From the NCBI GenBank assembly GCA_001414345.1, contig LLCB01000245.1, positions 26,829-90,828 on the forward strand: a stretch of DNA of 64,000 bases, given 5' to 3'. Below are positions 1 to 10,633 of this stretch, piece by piece; within the stretch, counting starts at the first letter, position 1; each line of letters opens with the position of its first letter. This DNA is from Hymenoscyphus infarciens. Taxonomy: Eukaryota; Ascomycota; Leotiomycetes; Helotiales; Helotiaceae. Both the position numbers and the translations under genes were made by a program. The notes below the pieces were generated by a model, which saw only the letters and a program-made list of their open reading frames with translations, made no database searches and was not told the DNA's origin.

Positions 1-747
1 AGGTTCCTTCTGCCAGGCCGACGAGGAAACGGCAGACATAGCTAAGTTTCAACACATGGAGGTTAAATCGAATCACTTTGCTTCTTTGAGAAAGGAGGAA
101 GAATCGTGGCACATAGCTTAGAAGAGAATGGATGAATGGGATAGGGATGGGTCAGGAAACTTGAACTTACAGCTGATGGGGTGTTTTTACTGCGGCGGTT
201 GCGAAGGTTATGATTACCCAGATCAATTCCCATGTCGGACACCATATTGATGGTCGAATTTTGGTGCCTGAAAACGTGTTAGTATGTCGTCCGCGGCGAT
301 GAACAATTCGAAAAGGGAAGAGGGGGAAGAAAATCTTTACAAATTAATTGCGAGGGAATTTGGCTGATAACATAACCAATAGTCCACATGGTAGTAAAAG
401 TCTGATACTCATTTCCCACAACATTGAGGTCTTCTTTCATTCCTGAGACGTAGGCATTGGAAAGGTTGTTGGAATTGAGGTTCTTGGAGAAGTATGTGAA
501 TCCCGCCCATGTTCTGTGAAGAGTCAAATGAATGTAACGCGGACGAAAGTGATGGGAGGTCTTACAAGATGAAAATATCGAGTTTGAAAATTAGGCGTCT
601 TTCTTCTGGTGTTCGGTCGAGGCTATCCCAAAGAATCTCGCGGATACGGTGTCGTATGCTCTTTTTGTCATGGTTGGAGGAGAGGAAACTTGGAGATGGT
701 GAGGCGACCTCCAGGGAGGTACCATTCTCGAGAGTTTTTCCCGACAT
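1..747 (-). CDS. MFS transporter, Dal5/allantoate permease (Liz1-like) family, 3' end cut off by the window
   Basis: This is the amino-terminal part of a plasma-membrane anion:cation symporter of the Dal5/pantothenate (Liz1) family. I rebuilt four exons: 747-566, 513-341, 267-171 and 41-1, with matching phases and GT...AG introns of 52, 73 and 129 bases; the 73-base intron has a TACTAAC branch point. The start is ATG at 747 (MSGKTLENG...). After a cytoplasmic tail rich in charged residues (RHRIREILWDSLD) comes transmembrane segment 1, then the family hallmark NLSNAYVSGMKEDL, and then ISQIPSQLI, RPSIWCPTWEL and YVCRFLVGLAEG, which match TM1-TM4 of the family. About 164 residues are present of the roughly 500 usual. 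It is divergent from the dioxygenase gene on its right. The substrate cannot be told from this part; uptake of a small carboxylate, vitamin or ureide is the family norm. Confidence 0.85.
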
Positions 748-1467
748 GGTTGGGGGCTTTTGGAAAGAGAGTTTCGACAAGAAGCCAAAGAACACTTGAA
801 AAGACCTCCAATTTTCCCCTCGGGTACTTGCAAACGAAGCTATGGCAATTGAAAACTCACACCCTAGAAACGCATCCCATTCTTGCATTATGGAATCTAA
901 ACTTGCATTGCAACATGCGGTGCAACTTCAAAAGTGGAACCTGTATGGGGTGGATGCATCCGTTACCTTTACGGTCCACGGGTAGTTTTACATGAACCTC
1001 TTAGCGATGCTTATTTGATTATTCTAGAATACTGCCGTGTTATTTCTTAACGTTCTTGGTAAGATTCAAAATAGCAAAAATCAGGTTTCATCAGCTCGTG
1101 GCTGGACTTTAGACCAGAGACTTGGTCGTTCTTGTTCTCGGTAGAGTTCGCGAATCGGTCAATATGACTCGAGTTGGCTAGATACAAGCTACCACGTTAA
1201 ATAAGCGATAAGCAATTCAAAAATTCTTAAAAGCTAACGGGAATAAAGCCTAGCTTCAATACGATCGATATGAGGGCATTCAGGGTACTTAAGGCGTGCT
1301 GAATTTCTCTCCACTTTTCTCGTGATCAGCCATCCAATAACTCAACCCCGCAAACGACTGAGAATACAAGAACATAAGTAATCAATGAGCTTATACTTCT
1401 TCACATTCGTTCCAAGAAGAGGTCTAAGAAACAAACGAAACGAAAATTTAACTCAGGTTCGCTTAAA
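748..1467. promoter_or_regulatory. Intergenic region between divergent MFS and dioxygenase genes
   Basis: These 720 bases separate the start codons of two divergent genes and must hold both promoters. ORFs seen here are short and mostly antisense to the transporter. I see no repeat or RNA gene. Divergence of a transporter and an oxidoreductase could mean shared control, but that is inference. Confidence 0.4.
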
Positions 1468-2700
1468 ATGCCTTCAGACCTCCCCACTTACGTGTACCCA
1501 AAACAAACAGACGAAAAGCGTATGTTACAAAACCAACCATAGCCCACACCAAAACTAACATCAAGACAGTAGAATGGGCTGACCTGGAAGCTCTTGACAT
1601 ATCCAAGCTCTCGGATCCCGCTGGGAAACGCGAGTTAGCAGCCCAGCTTTTAAGTTTCATTGACAAAAATGGTAACCTAACATCATTCCCTTCTCAAACA
1701 TCAAATGCCAACAACCACCAGGTTTCTTCTACGTCAAGGGACACGGGCTGTCTGAAGAAGATGTAACCCGTCAATACGCCATAGCCCAGTCATTTTTCGA
1801 CCTCCCCCTAGAAGAAAAGACAAAATACCTAGCCAATACTGCCGTTGGCGACTTCCGAGGCTACAAAGCCAAAGCGACGGGCGAGCTTGAAGGACGAGAT
1901 AACGATGAGCGATACAACATTCCAAAGTTCACACCCGAGCATGAACGTCCGCATCCAGAACTAATTTTAGAACACTACGAAGAGATTAAGAAATTCTCAC
2001 TTCATATACACAACCATATTTTGCTCCCACTTTTGCGTCTCTTTGCTTTTGTATTGGAGTTGGAGGATGAGGAGTATTTCGTGCAAAGACATCGCTATGA
2101 GGCACCTGGACTGGAGTATTTGAGATATATGAAATATCATCCTAGTGAGAATAAGCTTTGGGCTATTGGACATACGGATTACAATACTCTCACGTTTTTG
2201 TTTCATCAACCCGTCGCTGGATTGCAAGTACAGACGAAGGATGGATGGAGATATGGTATGCCTCTGCTTTCACCCACTCACTCGCCCGAGAACGCCACCA
2301 TTCCCTATCATGAACGTGTACTGAGTTATATCAAATAGCACGGTCCAACCCCGGACAAATAATAGTAAACGTAGCCGACGCCCTAGAATTTCTTTCAGCC
2401 GGTTATCTCAAATCGACGGTTCATCGAGTAGTTCAGCCTCCAGCGGATCAAAGAGAGAAAGCTCGCTTAAGCTTGATATACTTTGCACGACCGGAGGCTG
2501 ATACGAAACTTGAACCGGTTCGAAGTCCTTTGCTTGAGAGACTGGGGTTGCAGAATAAAAGTGATGTGAGTTTGGGAAGCGTTACTGCTGAAGAGTGGGC
2601 GAGGGCGAGAATTGCCAAGGATCATCGTTTTAGAGCTGGGTTGGTGAAGGAGCGGGAGACTGAGATTATTGCGGGTGTTAGTCAACAGTATTATGATTGA
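1468..2700 (+). CDS. 2-oxoglutarate/Fe(II)-dependent dioxygenase, isopenicillin N synthase-like
   Basis: The spliced model has exons 1468-1519, 1570-1671, 1722-2255 and 2339-2700, giving 349 residues with consistent phases; the first intron has a CTAAC branch point. The protein starts MPSDLPTYVYPK, carries the N-terminal DIOX_N segment (GFFYVKGHGL, a very conserved motif) and the C-terminal double-stranded beta-helix. The iron ligands are visible: H and D in GHTDYNTLT and the distal H in STVHRVVQP. The 2-oxoglutarate contact is the R-x-S of ARLSLIYF. Related fungal enzymes hydroxylate, desaturate or cyclise small molecules with oxygen and 2-oxoglutarate, probably in the cytosol. The exact substrate is unknown. 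It is a full-length family member and looks intact. No other biosynthetic gene sits beside it, so it may not belong to a cluster. Confidence 0.88.
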
Positions 2701-2865
2701 GAGTTTGTGAACTGGAGAGTGTAACTCAAGTTGTTAAAATTTGGCGACGTCAAATTTGAGGTATTCCAATCATAATTCCCATACCAGAGCCACAATTTCC
2801 AAAAGCCAGCAAAATGGCTCCCACTGTGTGAAGCGGTTGGTGCAGTGTTGGTGAAAACACAGCTA

Positions 2866-3385
2866 CAGTCAGTTGCGAATTAAGCTTGAATTTTAACGTT
2901 TTTTTGTAATCCGAGCGTTTTTGAAAAAAGCTCTACTTTTCCCCTCTCTACTATCTTTCTCCTCTTTACTTAATAACAATATATGTTAGTATACTCTAGA
3001 TAACCAGAAATAAGAGCACTATATGTCCTCTATTACTCTATAAACTTTTTATATATAAAATAGAAGTTTATATTTATATTCTACTTTTTAGAAGGCCTTA
3101 TCAAGGTAGCGATAAGACCTTATAGAGGTAGTGAAAATTTTTAAAAAAGGGGTTTTTTTAAGAATTATTTATTTTTTAGTTTACTTTTATTATACTTTCT
3201 TTAAATTAATAAGTAATATAGAAGAGAGATAATTAGATATAGCGCTTCTTTCTAGCTAGGCCTCGTCTCTTTTAGAGTACTTTTATTTTCTGTCTTTTAA
3301 AGAAAAGAGGGAGAAAGCTTTGAAAAAAAAAAAGCTTAGATTATAAAAAAAGTGGGCAAATTCAAGCTTAACTCGCAACTCACTG
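2866..3385. mobile_element. Non-autonomous Tc1/mariner-like element (MITE), flanked by TA
   Basis: The two ends are inverted repeats of about 28 bases with two mismatches: left end from 2866 (CAGTCAGTTGCGAATTAAGC...) and right end finishing at 3385 (...CTCGCAACTCACTG on the plus strand). Both ends are directly flanked by TA (2864-2865 and 3386-3387), the target duplication of Tc1/mariner elements. The 520-base interior is very AT-rich, has no ORF and looks RIP-mutated. It lies 160 bases past the dioxygenase stop codon. Superfamily assignment rests only on the TA and the CAGT end. Confidence 0.75.
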
Positions 3386-3444
3386 TAGGGCTTTTCGAAG
3401 AACCGAAGATGTAATGTAATATAAGACCTGGGGATATTGATGTG

Positions 3445-3991
3445 CAGTGTTTTAGCTTTCCCCGCCTTGGTCAGCCTGGCACTCCGGAGAGGATAGGCTA
3501 CTCACCTAGGTAAGGATAGGAGAGGCTAGGCTAGATTAGGATTAAGGCTAGGCTAAGTTTAGTAGGCTAGGTACTCTAACTAGGATAGGAGTGGCTAGGA
3601 AAGTTCTAAAAATAGGATAGGAGTAGCTAGGTAGGTAAAAAAAGGAGGCTAGGCTAGAGTAGGATTAGGAAGGTAACCCTCTAAGAGTTCTAATTAGGAC
3701 CTAGACCCTCTTTTCTACCCGCTTTCTAGATATTAAGCGAAATTAGAGACCTAGACCCTCTTTTCTACCCGCCTTTCGGACTTTAAGCGAAATTAACTAG
3801 CCTAACTCTTCCTATCTTAGCCTCTTTATTTAGTAAGGAAAGGTAAGTAAGTACTATAGGATAGGAGTGGCTAGGAAAGCTAGAGTTTAAGGATAGGAGA
3901 AGGCGGGATTGCCTTAAAATAGAGGTAGGAGAGAGAAGGATCGTCGAGGTAGGATAGAATAATAGATTAGGCGGGGAAACCTAAAACACTG
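3445..3991. mobile_element. Non-autonomous hAT-like element with 8-bp target duplication
   Basis: The element is bounded by 22-base terminal inverted repeats with one mismatch (3445-3466, beginning CAGTGTTTTAG, and 3970-3991). An exact 8-base direct repeat TTGATGTG flanks it (3437-3444 and 3992-3999). An 8-bp duplication and CAGTG ends are typical of hAT transposons. The 547-base interior has no ORF and is built from many copies of a GGATAGGAGTGGCTAGG-like word, plus a 50-base tandem duplication at 3698-3797. A related interior fragment lies near 44.9-45.1 kb. Confidence 0.8.
3698..3797. repeat. 50-bp tandem duplication inside the hAT-like element
   Basis: Two adjacent units begin GACCTAGACCCTCTTTTCTA at 3698 and 3748. 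Both contain TTAAGCGAAATTA near their ends. They differ by a few bases. Confidence 0.8.
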
Positions 3992-4107
3992 TTGATGTGG
4001 GTAGAACTAGTCCACTAGATGGGAAAATATTACTCTACGCTTATATAGACGATTAAAGAACAAGCGATATTCGATATGTTAAGGAGAACCGCCAGAGCAA
4101 TATTTAG

Positions 4108-4785
4108 TTAGTGATAGAAATCAGGTATCATCTTAAAAGCAACCCGAGGATCTATTCCCTCTATCGGCTCAGGGGACACTGGCTCTCCAGGTAGAGGCGG
4201 AAGAGGTTTATCCCTCAGAGTCGTGAGAGTCCTCTTTGGTTTCCAATTTCCTCGATTGTCTGTATTTAGAGAGATGGTCTTTCTCGTCGGGACCAACCCG
4301 TCGGCCAAAACTCTATTCTCCGTCGTCTTTTTCCTTTCTTCTGAACGCTCTTCCTGTACCTTCCTCTCTTTTTCGGTCTGGCTTGCACAACTAGCCTCCC
4401 TCCCGACTCCGCCCACCCTCTCTAACTCCCCCCCACCTCTCCAAACTAACAACCCATCATCTAGCCACTTATCCTTCTTCTCCTCTCCGGTATATGGACA
4501 TCCCTCCCTAGCCATCCCACAATCCCCGTCTATAACTTCAATAGGATCCTCAAAATATAACGGACACATCCTCATGTCTAAGACTGTGTTTGGCATATCC
4601 CCCCATGTTGTAATGTAGGTGTGGAGATGGAGGTACCAGTGTTTACTCGTTTCTGAGTCTGCGGATTCTTGGGCTTTGAGATGGTGTTTGCAGGGTTTTA
4701 GACGGGTAAGTTTACAGGGACAGTTTGTGAAGATATGGGGTTGGTGCAGACACATTTTTGGTTTTGTTTTCTTAGAAGTGTGCAT
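4108..4785 (-). CDS. Hypothetical Cys-rich protein, single exon
   Basis: An uninterrupted 225-codon frame starts with ATG at 4785. I do not recognise the family. The first half has scattered cysteines and histidines (CPCKLTRLKPCKHH, RMCPLYFED, GDCGMAREGCPYTG) which could bind metal or form disulphides. The middle is Glu/Arg/Lys-rich and probably helical. The tail is Pro-rich (KPLPPLPGEPVSPEPIEG) and ends in IPDFYH. There is no signal peptide. The length and the biased, ordered composition argue for a real gene, but M11 is an alternative start. The neighbour on its right flank is the hAT-like element, so the gene sits in a repeat-rich setting. Confidence 0.5.
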   Translation of the reverse strand: MHTSKKTKPKMCLHQPHIFTNCPCKLTRLKPCKHHLKAQESADSETSKHWYLHLHTYITTWGDMPNTVLDMRMCPLYFEDPIEVIDGDCGMAREGCPYTGEEKKDKWLDDGLLVWRGGGELERVGGVGREASCASQTEKERKVQEERSEERKKTTENRVLADGLVPTRKTISLNTDNRGNWKPKRTLTTLRDKPLPPLPGEPVSPEPIEGIDPRVAFKMIPDFYH

Positions 4786-6685
4786 TTATGAGCGAATGTT
4801 TGAGTTCTATGCTAGAATGGAAAGCGGGAAGTGAGTCAACTGGAGTGGAGTAAGTTATTGTGCTGGTGATTCCTTCTGGGTTTATTTTGTTAGAGTAGAT
4901 TCACAATCGCTTTGTCTTAGTCAAGCACAGTGTACCTATGCTTGTGGGTGTGAGTGTTCTTGAATAGGGCATTCATCGAAGCATGCGAGGTTAAGCGAAA
5001 CGCAACCTTTTATTCTCTTCTCCTGCTTTCAATTCCCAACGTGTATTCGTTTGCCGTGCTTTCACAATAGTAATCTCGTCACTCTTGAGGTTCTAGTACC
5101 CAATCCATCATTACAAGCGATACGGCTGCGACACGAAATAATTCCTGGTTCCTTACTTACCCAACTCTGCTGCCCCGCATGCAACCACCAAAACTCCTCG
5201 CGGCACCTTTGTTGACTTGATAAGGCTAACTTAGAGTATTCAGTATCATACTAGCCACTTCAAAAGAATCCATTAAGCAAACAGAACTACTCATGACAAT
5301 TGACTGTCGAAAGCTGACTTACCCTCGAAACACCCAACCACTCCCGTTAGCACAAGAGTACATTTGATAGCTAGCGTCTTTTGAAGCTAACTCACTTATT
5401 ACCTCACAATAGAGATGGAGATAAATGCATTGTCATATCCCGAGCGGAGAACCTACATACCAACAGCCATATGCCACAGACGACTCCCCCTTTCATTGCG
5501 CCCCCTGGTGTTTTTGCTCCATTGCCTTGATGAAGGTTGGCCGACGTGGTTTCCAAAAGCAAATCCCAGGTCTAGATTTTTCAGAGGCTGAGGTCGCAGC
5601 TTCCTATTAGATATTGTAATTATCATTTCCAAAATCTTCCATTTCTTGCTGTCGAGAAATCCCTCACTGTCGAATCTTTCAAATTTTACGAGCCATAAAC
5701 CGTAGCATCTTTTCATACTGATCTAAAAAGTAAAAATTCCATCGGGGATCAGTTGCCGCTGCTTTCTCCCTTAATAAGGAAAGTGTTGCGGCCGTTGAAC
5801 GGAATACAGTCTGGGAAGAGTTTTGCAGCGATTTCAAGTGATACTCAGCGCTTGCCCTGTTAAGTTTTATACTAGTGTAGTCTCTTGTTCGAAAGCCACG
5901 GCATGCTACTCACACCAGCTGTCAAAGAGTATCGAAGGAAGAGTTTCTTTTCGAACCTATCCACCTCATAACGAAAATGATTGAGCGAAGCTGTGCTTGA
6001 GTACATCATCATGCCCCTCAACCACAGTTATCATTGCTCACTCTATGATATACACCTTTCTACCTCTCCAAAAACAACCTCCGAAATTTTCTCTCTTACA
6101 CCCTTTGAAGAATACTTCACGCGAGCCCTACTCTTAAAGGTCCAGTGTAGAGTCCAGTACCACATTTATCATCTGTTTTGAAATAGCTCCTTTAAACTGA
6201 TTATATAACCTCGTCTGCGGTGAGTTAGAAATAGCAGCACCACTACGTAAGATACGCAATAGCGACCACATGGCCCTTTTGACTGCTCTGACGCCTTAGT
6301 CAGGGCTTTACGAGCTATATTTGAAATTTGTTTCAAGCTATCATATGAGGAAGTATCGTTTAGGGTGTATATCGGTCCACTGAGAAGGATGGTTCGGAAA
6401 TGAATCGACAGCAAGGAGAAAGACCCTCCCAAAGATTCCGTACTTCAAATCCTGAGGACATTCAATACATTCCCAACAAAATCCTCTGGTACTATTACAG
6501 CGTTTAGAACTAACGGGCGGCTTAGCCAAAATATCTCCCCCTCTCCCTCTCCCGCCCAATAACAGCGCTATGCATGAACGTCAGCCAGTTTCATGAATGG
6601 AAGAAAGCGAGGTGGTGAGCGGATGTATATGTACTACAACTCGTAACGGCATGAACAAAGGCAAACACCCTCCTTAGAGACGTGG
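4786..6685. other. Intergenic stretch without a supported gene
   Basis: Only ORFs below 90 codons occur, without recognisable motifs or convincing splice partners. Base composition is ordinary, unlike the AT-rich blocks elsewhere. Confidence 0.5.
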
Positions 6686-6863
6686 ACATTGCTCTCCGGC
6701 ATCTATTTTAGTTTAAACTGTTCAAGATAGTCTAGAACTTTTAAAATTATTGTTTGAGAAGGTTTAGGTGAATTAAGAGGTTGCTTTCTTGATTCTCCGA
6801 CATCTTCCAAGACAATATTTAAAATTGTGCACGATAAGACAGAAGGGTGCCGGAGAGCAATGT
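6686..6863. mobile_element. Short MITE with 16-bp perfect terminal inverted repeats
   Basis: ACATTGCTCTCCGGCA at 6686-6701 is the exact reverse complement of 6848-6863. The imperfect repeat runs further inward (TCTATTTTA against TAAGACAGAAGGG). The 178-base unit has no coding capacity. I see no clear target duplication. A sister copy lies at 25682-25878. Confidence 0.6.
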
Positions 6864-7106
6864 ATGAACGTTTTACATTCCCTTGAATTCTCCTACCACC
6901 AAGGACCTAGATATATAAATATATAACTTTCTCTAAGAATAAGCTCTCAACTTCTGTCTAATTAAGAAATGGCAGGTTTCGCGCATGTATCTCAAAGGTG
7001 CTTCACACCAAGCAATAGAAGACCCGGTGACCACAACCACTCACCGCTAAAACATGGTAATGATACAAGGGGTAGAAGTCAATACTTAGACAACTATCCA
7101 ATCTCC

Positions 7107-7712
7107 GCCTGAACATCTAGCCCAAAACAACAAGAAGAAAATGAGGATTGGAAAGCGTATACAGTGTCTGATTTACGAACAACATACGAGGGAGGAATCG
7201 ACAGCGAAAAGATATTCGACAATAAATGCATCGCAAATCCTCTGATCCAGTCGTGCAATCAACCCCCTTTCGACATTCTGGAGGGATTATCAGATTGTGT
7301 GGGGACTTGTGCAGGCACAGGTTACCTCCTCTTTTCCAGTGGTAGTACTAGTGCACCATGGGCATACATGTTGGAAGAATGTGTGTTAGCTCAAGCTGGG
7401 AGTCTCCTGGAGTCGTGGAACGAGCAATCAAATACAGGAAGGAGGGGTACAGGAAATGCATACTACCAGAGACCACAAAGCGTGAATGTTTTCTTGCGCG
7501 GATTTCAAAATCGTGCTATCATTTCCCGTCTAGAGGCCCAAACCATAATTCGCAAATGGGGTATCCATCCACCACGATCGCTCTCTATTTCGAAGTTAAT
7601 TAAACCCGTTCTCAACCAATATTCAACAGTAATGCAGAACCAAGATCTCGCCTCTACTCTAACTCCTTTTATGCCGTATCATCCGTTGTGTTTTCTCATA
7701 TCATGTCGGTAA
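7107..7712 (+). CDS. Uncertain open frame, no good start codon
   Basis: A stop-free frame of about 200 codons ends at 7712. It has no ATG until far inside (near 7368); the longest version would begin at GTG 7164. It contains several cysteines (DNKCIANPLIQSCNQPPF, CVGTCAGTGY). An upstream ATG at 6969 could supply a first exon, but the available donor sites give the wrong phase. I do not recognise a family. It may be a chance frame or the 3' exon of an unmodelled gene lying tail to tail with the secreted-protein gene. Confidence 0.2.
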
Positions 7713-7788
7713 CCGAGTTATTTCCCCAGAACATTCCCATCCCCACCATAATATCATCATCATATTTTTGGGTTTCCCCCACCGCAAA

Positions 7789-8821
7789 TCACGGGCCATT
7801 GAAGTTCACATTCGAATACTTGCATGTTGTTGATCCGCCAACTGTTTCTTGGGTTCCGCTTGAGATGGCATAGTTGAATGCGGGTGAGACGGTGTATCTA
7901 CGGTGAAGCTTGTTAGGAAATGGTTCAAGATCCTCGTAGTTTGTTGTTTAAGAGAATAGAAGAGACGAAGATGGAACAAAAGTAGGGAAAAGAGGGGAGG
8001 AAGAGGAAGAGAGGCATACCCAGTAGAACACCATGCATTAGTAGTCGAGGCTGTGATGGCGATATTACTCCATTGCACCAGTCCATAATCCCACGTACCG
8101 CCCGATTGGAATTCCAGCGCTAGCAGAGCTCGAATGAGGGCCCCTCTGTCAGCTGTTGTGATGTTAATATTGTACGCGAGGGTAGAGATGAGAGTTATTA
8201 CAGAAGTTTTGTGACGTAGAACCAGTTTGAGGTTTTGATCCAGCGGCTGAACCTGTGGGACCGGGAGAATATGACCATGCATCTGTCCATACGCCATTTC
8301 CATCCTGTGTGAATGTTGATGTGATTGAATCTCCGGGATAGACTGTTGAAGCACTGTATTAGCGACCTGAGGTTTCAAAGTGGAAAGGATGAAGTACCTT
8401 TGATGGGTGCTGCCTTGTAATCTGGACTTGATCGGGGGTTAGAAGATTCTAACTTTTGGATCCAAAAAAGTTGGCAACTTACTTGCAACAGTATTCTACC
8501 CAAAACTGCCAAGAGCCCGCTGATTTCGAATCGGCTATGACACTTTGATAGACAAAATTACCAGCCTCGTTTTGAAGACCAGGCCAGACTCCATGTAGAC
8601 CTTTTCCAGGGGATACCGAAGGGACGATTACCGTGATTTGATACTGCGGAAGGGTAAGTAAATGGAGTGGGGTGGTCGAGTTGAAGGTTTATAATTACTC
8701 GAGTAATAGGGGCATTTGGGAGAAACCAGAATACATCGGTCGTGGATTCTGCGTCGTCTCTTGGCCAGAGAGGGAATGCGATGGCCGCACCGATGAAGAA
8801 GAGAAGTGTGAAGATGTTCAT
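7789..8821 (-). CDS. Secreted protein of unknown function, six exons, 190 residues
   Basis: I assembled exons 8821-8699, 8643-8483, 8426-8398, 8342-8202, 8152-8020 and 7897-7789; all phases agree and the stop is TGA. Residues 1 to about 16 (MNIFTLLFFIGAAIAF) form a signal peptide. The mature part has motifs shared by a widespread family of fungal secreted proteins: GLHGVWPGLQNEAGNFVYQS, GSWQFWVEYCCN, IKVYPGDSITSTF, GTWDYGLVQWSNI and a last TTCKYSNVNFNGP. Four cysteines (a CC pair, WCS, TCK) can form disulphides. Regular strands with many Thr/Ser and Trp suggest an extracellular beta-sandwich, lectin- or glucanase-like; this is inference. Function is unknown. One exon is only 29 bases, which automatic predictors are likely to miss. 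Confidence 0.82.
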
Positions 8822-9938
8822 CTTAAGTTGGCGACTGCTTGCAGTTCAGATGTGCCCGCAAAAGGTAGTCGTTGCCAAAGTCTCAACGAAGTCGACAAAT
8901 GTCGCTAGCAATCAACATATGCCAAGAAAAATCAAAGCATTGTCGCGAATGGAAGGAGGCCGGAAAAACAAAAGGCCCTTGATAGGAAAACCAGGTCGAG
9001 AGGCCGCTTATATTAGATCTGATATTCAGACATGCTTCGTGAAGGAACTTTGCCGATTCGTCCACACAACAACCAACGTGAGTGAGGAGAACAGACTGGC
9101 CTGCATTGATTAATTCGGGCCTGTGTTCTTTTTTCACCTCTCACCGCGCCCGAGCGGATGATCCTGTGCCGCCCACTCCGAGTAATATATTGAGCCAACA
9201 GTAATGTCGCATCGTGACCGGAGCACCACTACCGAACGCCAACATTTTCCTTGGAGATGTTCCACTTCCCCAGCGATTGTGGGACTTTTCCATCTGCTAA
9301 TTTGATGAGTTATTGAACTAGTGTAAAAGCCGATTGGCGAGGTTATCTAAAGAAACGTGGCTCACACAACATCCAAATACCCGGAACCAGATTATTTGGC
9401 ACCTAGAACTAAAATACAAAACGTACAATACAAACGACAAAAACATGGCCAAGCAGAAAAAAGTGATTTGCCGCCATTCCAAATATAGCAAGCAGCACGA
9501 GAGTATATGTTTCTTGTTCTTTTCCCCTATTTGTGCAGATATTCTCGAACTGGCAACCTTGGCGGCGCCAACCAAGGGACAAAAGCTGTTGCCTTGGGAA
9601 GAGACCCAAATTAAGGCGGTGCTCCACTGATCTTTATCCTCGGGAAATGATGAAATGAGAGACGATAGAGATTAACAAAAATGAATAGAACTTGCATGGA
9701 AGAAGGATGGAAGCAAAATAAACAGCTAGATATTGCACTTGTATCGGCAACGTTTTATATCTAACCATACCACCGTGTATCATGGTTGGTTACCGAGCAG
9801 CACTCCTATACACCTTGTATTGTACTGATCAAGCAAGATCTAGTTTCAGTGGTACCCAGCGCTTTGGCCTCTACCTATGTATTGCTGTATTGCTGTATTA
9901 CTACATTGGGGGTGGGGTTGCCGTCGGTAAGCTGCAGA
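8822..9938. other. Upstream region of the secreted-protein gene
   Basis: This should hold the promoter of the secreted-protein gene. ORFs on both strands are under 125 codons, overlap each other and show no motif. The last 8 bases are the left target duplication of the next element. Confidence 0.45.
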
Positions 9939-10625
9939 TAGGTCTGTACAACGAATAGATGAATAAAATATTAATTATTCATCATAAATATTAAATAAAT
10001 ATATAGTATTCGAGCGATTATTCGAGCGATAAGAGCTTAAATGAATATATTACGAATAGTTTCTATTTATTAAGCTTAATATCCGCCCCCTAGGTCTTAG
10101 TATAGAGGGTTTATATAAGTTGAATTTTACTCCCTTTTTATATATATATTTAAATATAACTAAACTATAAATTCACTTACTTTTAATTATTATTAATAGA
10201 TTACTATCCTCTCTACTCTTTATCACTTATATTATATGAAATAGGGTGTTATGTTAAAGGGTATCACATGACACCCCACTCTCTAAAGTATTATACACGT
10301 GACCTTTAAGCTAAGGTTTCAACTAAGGTTTCGACGTTGAAAGAGTCGAAAGGCTCTACTCTTTTCACCTTATTTAATAATTTATCTACTTTTTTAGCCC
10401 AGAAACGCCCTAGCGTAGCCTAATCGAGATAACGAAAGCGACTAAAGCAGATAATTTCAAGAAACTATACTAAAAGGGTGGAGAATACAGAATATTTATG
10501 AATAAACAACTGCTATTTACACCCTAAACTCTCCTTATTCTTGAATAATTCGAAGGGTAATTTATCCGTGGAAAATCGTGAATATTCTGAATATATTCGT
10601 AGCTTTTATTCGTTGTGCAGACCTA
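9939..10625. mobile_element. Second non-autonomous hAT-like element, 8-bp target duplication
   Basis: The ends are inverted repeats: TAGGTCTGTACAACGAATA from 9939 and its near-exact reverse complement ending at 10625 (one difference in 19). An exact 8-base direct repeat GCTGCAGA flanks the unit (9931-9938 and 10626-10633). The 687-base interior is AT-rich with no long ORF and contains repeated GAATA/TATTC words near both ends. The TIR differs from that of the 3445-3991 element, so this is a separate family. Confidence 0.8.
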
Positions 10626-10633
10626 GCTGCAGA

